The position numbers and the translations under genes were made by a program. A DNA stretch of 8,714 nucleotides from JBLHIK01 sp047614005 (GTDB taxonomy: Bacteria; Patescibacteriota; Minisyncoccia; Phycocordibacterales; UBA1006), in the NCBI GenBank assembly GCA_047614005.1, contig JBLHIK010000023.1, positions 1 through 8,714 of the forward strand, in the 5' to 3' direction. The notes beneath the pieces are model-generated. The model was not told the DNA's origin. It saw nothing but the letters and a program-made list of their open reading frames with translations, and searched no databases. Shown in pieces: positions 6,038-8,714 of the stretch (positions are counted from its first letter, which is position 1; each line of letters opens with the position of its first letter).

Positions 6038-6063
6038 TAAATATATCATATATGGTATATTTA
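6038..6063. promoter_or_regulatory. 26-bp near-perfect palindrome over the murA promoter (candidate autoregulatory operator)
   Basis: The dyad is centred between 6050 and 6051, and 12 of 13 base pairs are complementary; the only mismatch is 6046/6055. The outer arms are TAAATATA and TATATTTA around a CATATATG core. The right arm contains the murA -10 hexamer, so a protein bound here would block transcription. The HTH domain at the N-terminus of MurA itself is the obvious candidate ligand, by inference only. Alternating A/T sequence makes palindromes likelier than average, which lowers confidence. Confidence 0.5.
6053..6061 (+). promoter_or_regulatory. Extended -10 promoter of murA, predicted leaderless
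   Basis: TGGTATATT is a TGn-extended -10 box with hexamer TATATT at 6056-6061, followed by exactly six bases and the ATG at 6068. This is the same geometry as the promoters at 2684 and 5092. No good -35 box is present. The element lies inside the palindrome at 6038-6063. Confidence 0.6.
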
Positions 6064-6067
6064 ATAT

Positions 6068-7582
6068 ATGAAAACACAAGAAAAAATAGGTGCGCTTATA
6101 AAAAAACTACGTAAGGATGAAGGGATGACACAAAAAGACTTTGCTCTTGCTCTGGCAACATCTCAAAGTGCTGTTGCTCGTATGGAAAGAGGTGGTCAAA
6201 ACTTTAGCACTAAGGAACTGCGCAAGATAAGTAAAATACTAAAGCACCCTATTGTTTCAGTATCAAACAATACTACAAATGACTTTATCATTCGTGGAGG
6301 AAAAAAACTCTCTGGATCTATACGAACCAATCCTTCAAAGAATGGAGCAATGGGTCTTATTTGTGCAGCTCTTCTTAATAAAGGTACGACGATACTTCAC
6401 AATATTCCACGCATAGAGGAGATTGCTCGAATGATTGAATTTATATCAAGTATGAAAATATCTATAGAATGGGTAGGTACTCACAGTCTTAAGATAAAAG
6501 TTCCAAACAGGCTTTCTTTTAAAGGTATGGATATAGAGGCTGCGCGAAAAATGCGTTCATCTATTATGACTATTGGTGCTCTTTCTCACAGAACAGAAAG
6601 CTTTTCTTTGCCTTATGCTGGTGGATGTAAAATGGGAGAACGAACTATTTCGGCGCATAGTTTTGGTATGCAACCTCTTGGTGTATCAGTAAAAATACAA
6701 GATCATGCATATCAAATTTCTTCTAAGCTTCCAAAAAGAAATATAGAGACGACCCTCTATGAAGCATCAGACACTGCAACAGAGAATATTCTCATACGTG
6801 CGGCGCTCATACCTCAAACCACAACTATTCATTTTGGTCAGTTAAACTACATGGTTCAAGATGTGATAGGTTTCTTGAGAGTGTGTGGTGTAGAAATAGA
6901 AACAACAGGTACTGCTATTATTGTAAAAGGTCTCGAATCTATTAATAACGATATAGAGTATTACAATAGTGAAGATCCAATAGAATCAATGGCATTTATC
7001 ACAGCTGGTATTGTAACTCAGTCAGAGATTACTGTAATGCGTTGTCCACTGGATTTTCTTCGTCTTGAGCTTGTAAAGCTTAAAAGAATGGGTCTGAAAT
7101 ATGCCTTGTCTCAAGAGTATTTTTCTGACAATGGATTTACAAAATTAGTAGATATTACTGTATATCCATCTCATTTGAAGGCACTTGCTGATAAGATTCA
7201 TCCACTTCCGTATCCTGGTATCAATGTCGACAATCTACCTTTCTTTGTCCCTATTGCTTCTCTTGCAACAGGAAGAACTCTTATTCATGACTGGATGTGG
7301 GAGCATCGTGCTATTTACTTTACAGAGCTTAATCGCCTTGGTGCTGACATAACTCTCGCTGACCCTCATCGAGTATTTGTAGATGGTGTAGCAAAGTTAC
7401 GTCCTGCTGAAATAGTCTGTCCGCCAGCCCTTCGGCCATCAATGATTATTTTTATTGCCATGCTTGCAGCAGAAGGAGAGTCTACATTGCGAAATGTATA
7501 TGCAGTAAAAAGAGGATATGAGGATATTCATAGAAGATTGAATGCACTTGGTGCTGATATTACTCTTATTAGACGACCATAG
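6068..7582 (+). CDS. murA: UDP-N-acetylglucosamine 1-carboxyvinyltransferase with N-terminal XRE helix-turn-helix
   Basis: MurA transfers enolpyruvate from PEP to UDP-GlcNAc, the first committed step of peptidoglycan synthesis. The protein has 504 residues, against about 420 for a plain MurA. The excess is a complete XRE/Cro-type HTH at about 5-60: a first helix, then MTQKDFALALATSQSAVAR holding the second and recognition helices, then STKELRKISKIL. MurA proper begins near residue 73. Equivalents of E. coli active-site residues are present: K91/N92 (K22/N23), R163 (R91), C187 in GGCKMGER (C115), D388 (D305), R414 (R331), R456 (R371) and R482 (R397). The retained Cys predicts fosfomycin sensitivity. 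The usual PDRIE loop reads SEDPIES, placing it in a divergent MurA lineage; I recall actinobacterial MurA paralogues with both this variant and an N-terminal HTH. No ATG, GTG or TTG lies in frame between residues 39 and 95, so MurA cannot easily start separately. murB follows after five bases. Confidence 0.95.
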   Translation: MKTQEKIGALIKKLRKDEGMTQKDFALALATSQSAVARMERGGQNFSTKELRKISKILKHPIVSVSNNTTNDFIIRGGKKLSGSIRTNPSKNGAMGLICAALLNKGTTILHNIPRIEEIARMIEFISSMKISIEWVGTHSLKIKVPNRLSFKGMDIEAARKMRSSIMTIGALSHRTESFSLPYAGGCKMGERTISAHSFGMQPLGVSVKIQDHAYQISSKLPKRNIETTLYEASDTATENILIRAALIPQTTTIHFGQLNYMVQDVIGFLRVCGVEIETTGTAIIVKGLESINNDIEYYNSEDPIESMAFITAGIVTQSEITVMRCPLDFLRLELVKLKRMGLKYALSQEYFSDNGFTKLVDITVYPSHLKALADKIHPLPYPGINVDNLPFFVPIASLATGRTLIHDWMWEHRAIYFTELNRLGADITLADPHRVFVDGVAKLRPAEIVCPPALRPSMIIFIAMLAAEGESTLRNVYAVKRGYEDIHRRLNALGADITLIRRP

Positions 7583-7587
7583 TTTTT

Positions 7588-8580
7588 ATGAAGAAACTTT
7601 CTACTTTATCGACGATGGCTCTGGGAGGAGATTCTCATAGTCACATCATCTTGTCTTCTGATCAATTACTTGATTTTTTTAGTGAACAAAAGAATAAAAA
7701 CTGGATGATATTAGGAGAGGGGAGTAATACTGTTTTTGGTGAAAATAATAGAAATCTCACTATTCTTCAGATTTCTAATAAAGAAATAACAATAGAAGGC
7801 AAAGATGATACAAGGGTGCAGCTGCGGGCAGAGACAGCTCTTTCTTGGGATAGTCTTGTAGAATATTGCGTAGAAAATTATTTTGCTGGAATAGAAGCAC
7901 TTTCTTCAATACCGGGTAGTGTCGGTGCTGCTCCTGTACAAAATATCGGTGCATATGGGGCTGAATTTGCAGATGCGTGCCTTGAGGTAGATGTCTTTGA
8001 TACTCATGATTGTGTATATAAAACATTCACAAAAGAAGATTGTGAATTTTCCTATAGAAATAGTATTTTCAAGAAAGATAAAAAGAGATACATCGTCATC
8101 TCTGTTTTGCTTGAATTATCTCTTTCAAAAACAGCTTCTGTTCCTGATTATCCTGGAGTATCAGAACTATTAAAAGGAGAAAATGCAAACATTTCTGACA
8201 TTAGAAATACTATATCATCTATTCGTGCCTCTAAATTACCGAACCCTAAGGAAATTGCAAATTGTGGATCTTTTTTTAAAAATAGTATTTTATCAAAAGA
8301 AGAGTATAAAAGTCGAAAAGAAAAACTAGAAAAAGCTCCTGTGTATGAGACAGAAGATGGCTTTAAGGTCTCAGCGGCCTGGCTCATTGACCAAGCTGGA
8401 CTAAAAGGTTTCTGCGTGGGAGATATGTGTACTTCTTCAAAGCATGCATTAGTTATCATAAATAAAGGAAAAGGAACTTTTTCTGATTTTCAAGAGCTTA
8501 TACACGTCATTATCTCAAGTGTGGAGAGTAAATTTGATATCACTCTTGAGCCAGAGGTGCAAATAGTAAACAATATATAA
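7588..8580 (+). CDS. murB: UDP-N-acetylenolpyruvoylglucosamine reductase, type I
   Basis: MurB reduces the MurA product to UDP-MurNAc using NADPH and bound FAD, in the cytoplasm. The 330 residues are close to E. coli MurB (342). FAD-binding motifs include GEGSN (43-47) and IPGSVGAAPVQNIGAYGAE (108-126). The catalytic residues can be placed: R157 in SYRNSIF, the proton-donor Ser S228 in CGSFFKNS, and E321 in LEPEV. The QNIGAYG and KLPNP...GSFFKN patterns indicate the E. coli-like type I rather than the Firmicutes type II enzyme. The start ATG lies five bases after the murA stop without a Shine-Dalgarno sequence, so translation probably depends on murA. The next gene begins one base after the stop. 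Together with murA it supplies both steps from UDP-GlcNAc to UDP-MurNAc. Confidence 0.95.
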   Translation: MKKLSTLSTMALGGDSHSHIILSSDQLLDFFSEQKNKNWMILGEGSNTVFGENNRNLTILQISNKEITIEGKDDTRVQLRAETALSWDSLVEYCVENYFAGIEALSSIPGSVGAAPVQNIGAYGAEFADACLEVDVFDTHDCVYKTFTKEDCEFSYRNSIFKKDKKRYIVISVLLELSLSKTASVPDYPGVSELLKGENANISDIRNTISSIRASKLPNPKEIANCGSFFKNSILSKEEYKSRKEKLEKAPVYETEDGFKVSAAWLIDQAGLKGFCVGDMCTSSKHALVIINKGKGTFSDFQELIHVIISSVESKFDITLEPEVQIVNNI

Positions 8581-8581
8581 T

Positions 8582-8714
8582 ATGAAAACCATACAACAGC
8601 TCATTTCGCACATAGAATCCCATGTTATATCAACATCAGGAGACACAAAACGCTCCATAGAGCATATTTCTCATGATTCTCGTGATATACGTCAAAACTC
8701 ACTTTTTTTAGCTA
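8582..8714 (+). CDS. Mur ligase N-terminus (MurE or MurF), truncated by window end
   Basis: Only 44 codons are present. The segment STSGDTKRSIEHISHDSRDI followed by RQNSLFLA matches the N-terminal uridine-nucleotide-binding domain of Mur ligases, in which a DSR motif (D32-S33-R34 here) precedes a G/N-x-LFxA strand. MurE and MurF share this pattern. The SGD...I..I..DSR layout leans towards MurE, but the ATP-binding and substrate-specificity regions lie outside the window. The start follows the murB stop as TAA-T-ATG, so it is part of the murA-murB unit. The product would add an amino acid or a dipeptide to the UDP-MurNAc peptide chain. Confidence 0.75.
   Translation, partial: MKTIQQLISHIESHVISTSGDTKRSIEHISHDSRDIRQNSLFLA

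Noticed and set aside
6068..6280. Separate small XRE repressor gene next to murA, joined by error
   Set aside because: There is no stop codon, frameshift sign or alternative start at the boundary, and I recall the same fusion in other MurA proteins.
1..8714. CRISPR arrays, tRNA/rRNA genes, insertion sequences or prophage genes
   Set aside because: I found no regularly spaced repeats, no tRNA-like cloverleaf with CCA or TPsiC signals, and no transposase, integrase or phage-like products.

Overview
The window is AT-rich, tightly packed bacterial DNA carrying ten genes or gene parts, with no intergenic stretch longer than about 165 bases. It most resembles a candidate-phyla-radiation (Patescibacteria) genome, probably the Parcubacteria side. 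This is inferred from four things: the compact layout, the absence of recognisable Shine-Dalgarno sequences, the short membrane-anchored Ada-like and CAP proteins, and the presence of ribosomal protein L9, which I recall being missing from some other CPR lineages. The standard code fits: stops are TAA, TAG and one TGA, and no UGA recoding is needed. I cannot place it more finely.

Layout: (1) Bases 1-2020 hold the 3' part of an FAD-linked oxidase/dehydrogenase gene followed one base later by tag (3-methyladenine DNA glycosylase I). (2) A convergent hypothetical gene on the minus strand (2081-2533) is separated from tag by a terminator hairpin and has a near-consensus sigma70-type promoter. (3) Bases 2699-4355 hold a membrane-anchored S41 C-terminal processing protease followed one base later by rplI (L9). 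(4) A 16-bp terminator stem separates rplI from the convergent rpmA (L27, minus strand). (5) From a symmetric divergent promoter run rpmA leftward and a small anchored protein with an Ada-like Cys motif rightward. A secreted or anchored CAP-domain protein follows. (6) From 6068 to the end is a peptidoglycan-precursor cluster: murA with an N-terminal XRE helix-turn-helix, a type I murB, and the start of a Mur ligase.

MurA and MurB carry out the two steps from UDP-GlcNAc to UDP-MurNAc, and the Mur ligase would then add amino acids. The protease, CAP protein and Ada-like protein all look envelope-facing, so much of the window concerns the cell surface.

The most interesting signals are regulatory. 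The MurA enzyme is fused to a DNA-binding domain, and a 26-bp near-perfect palindrome covers the -10 box of its own promoter, which suggests an autoregulating 'trigger enzyme'. Three promoters (protease, CAP gene, murA) share one geometry: an extended -10 box, exactly six bases, then ATG. This predicts leaderless mRNAs. Three gene junctions share the identical string TAATATGAA. A perfect 25-base palindrome lies in the last codons of rplI.
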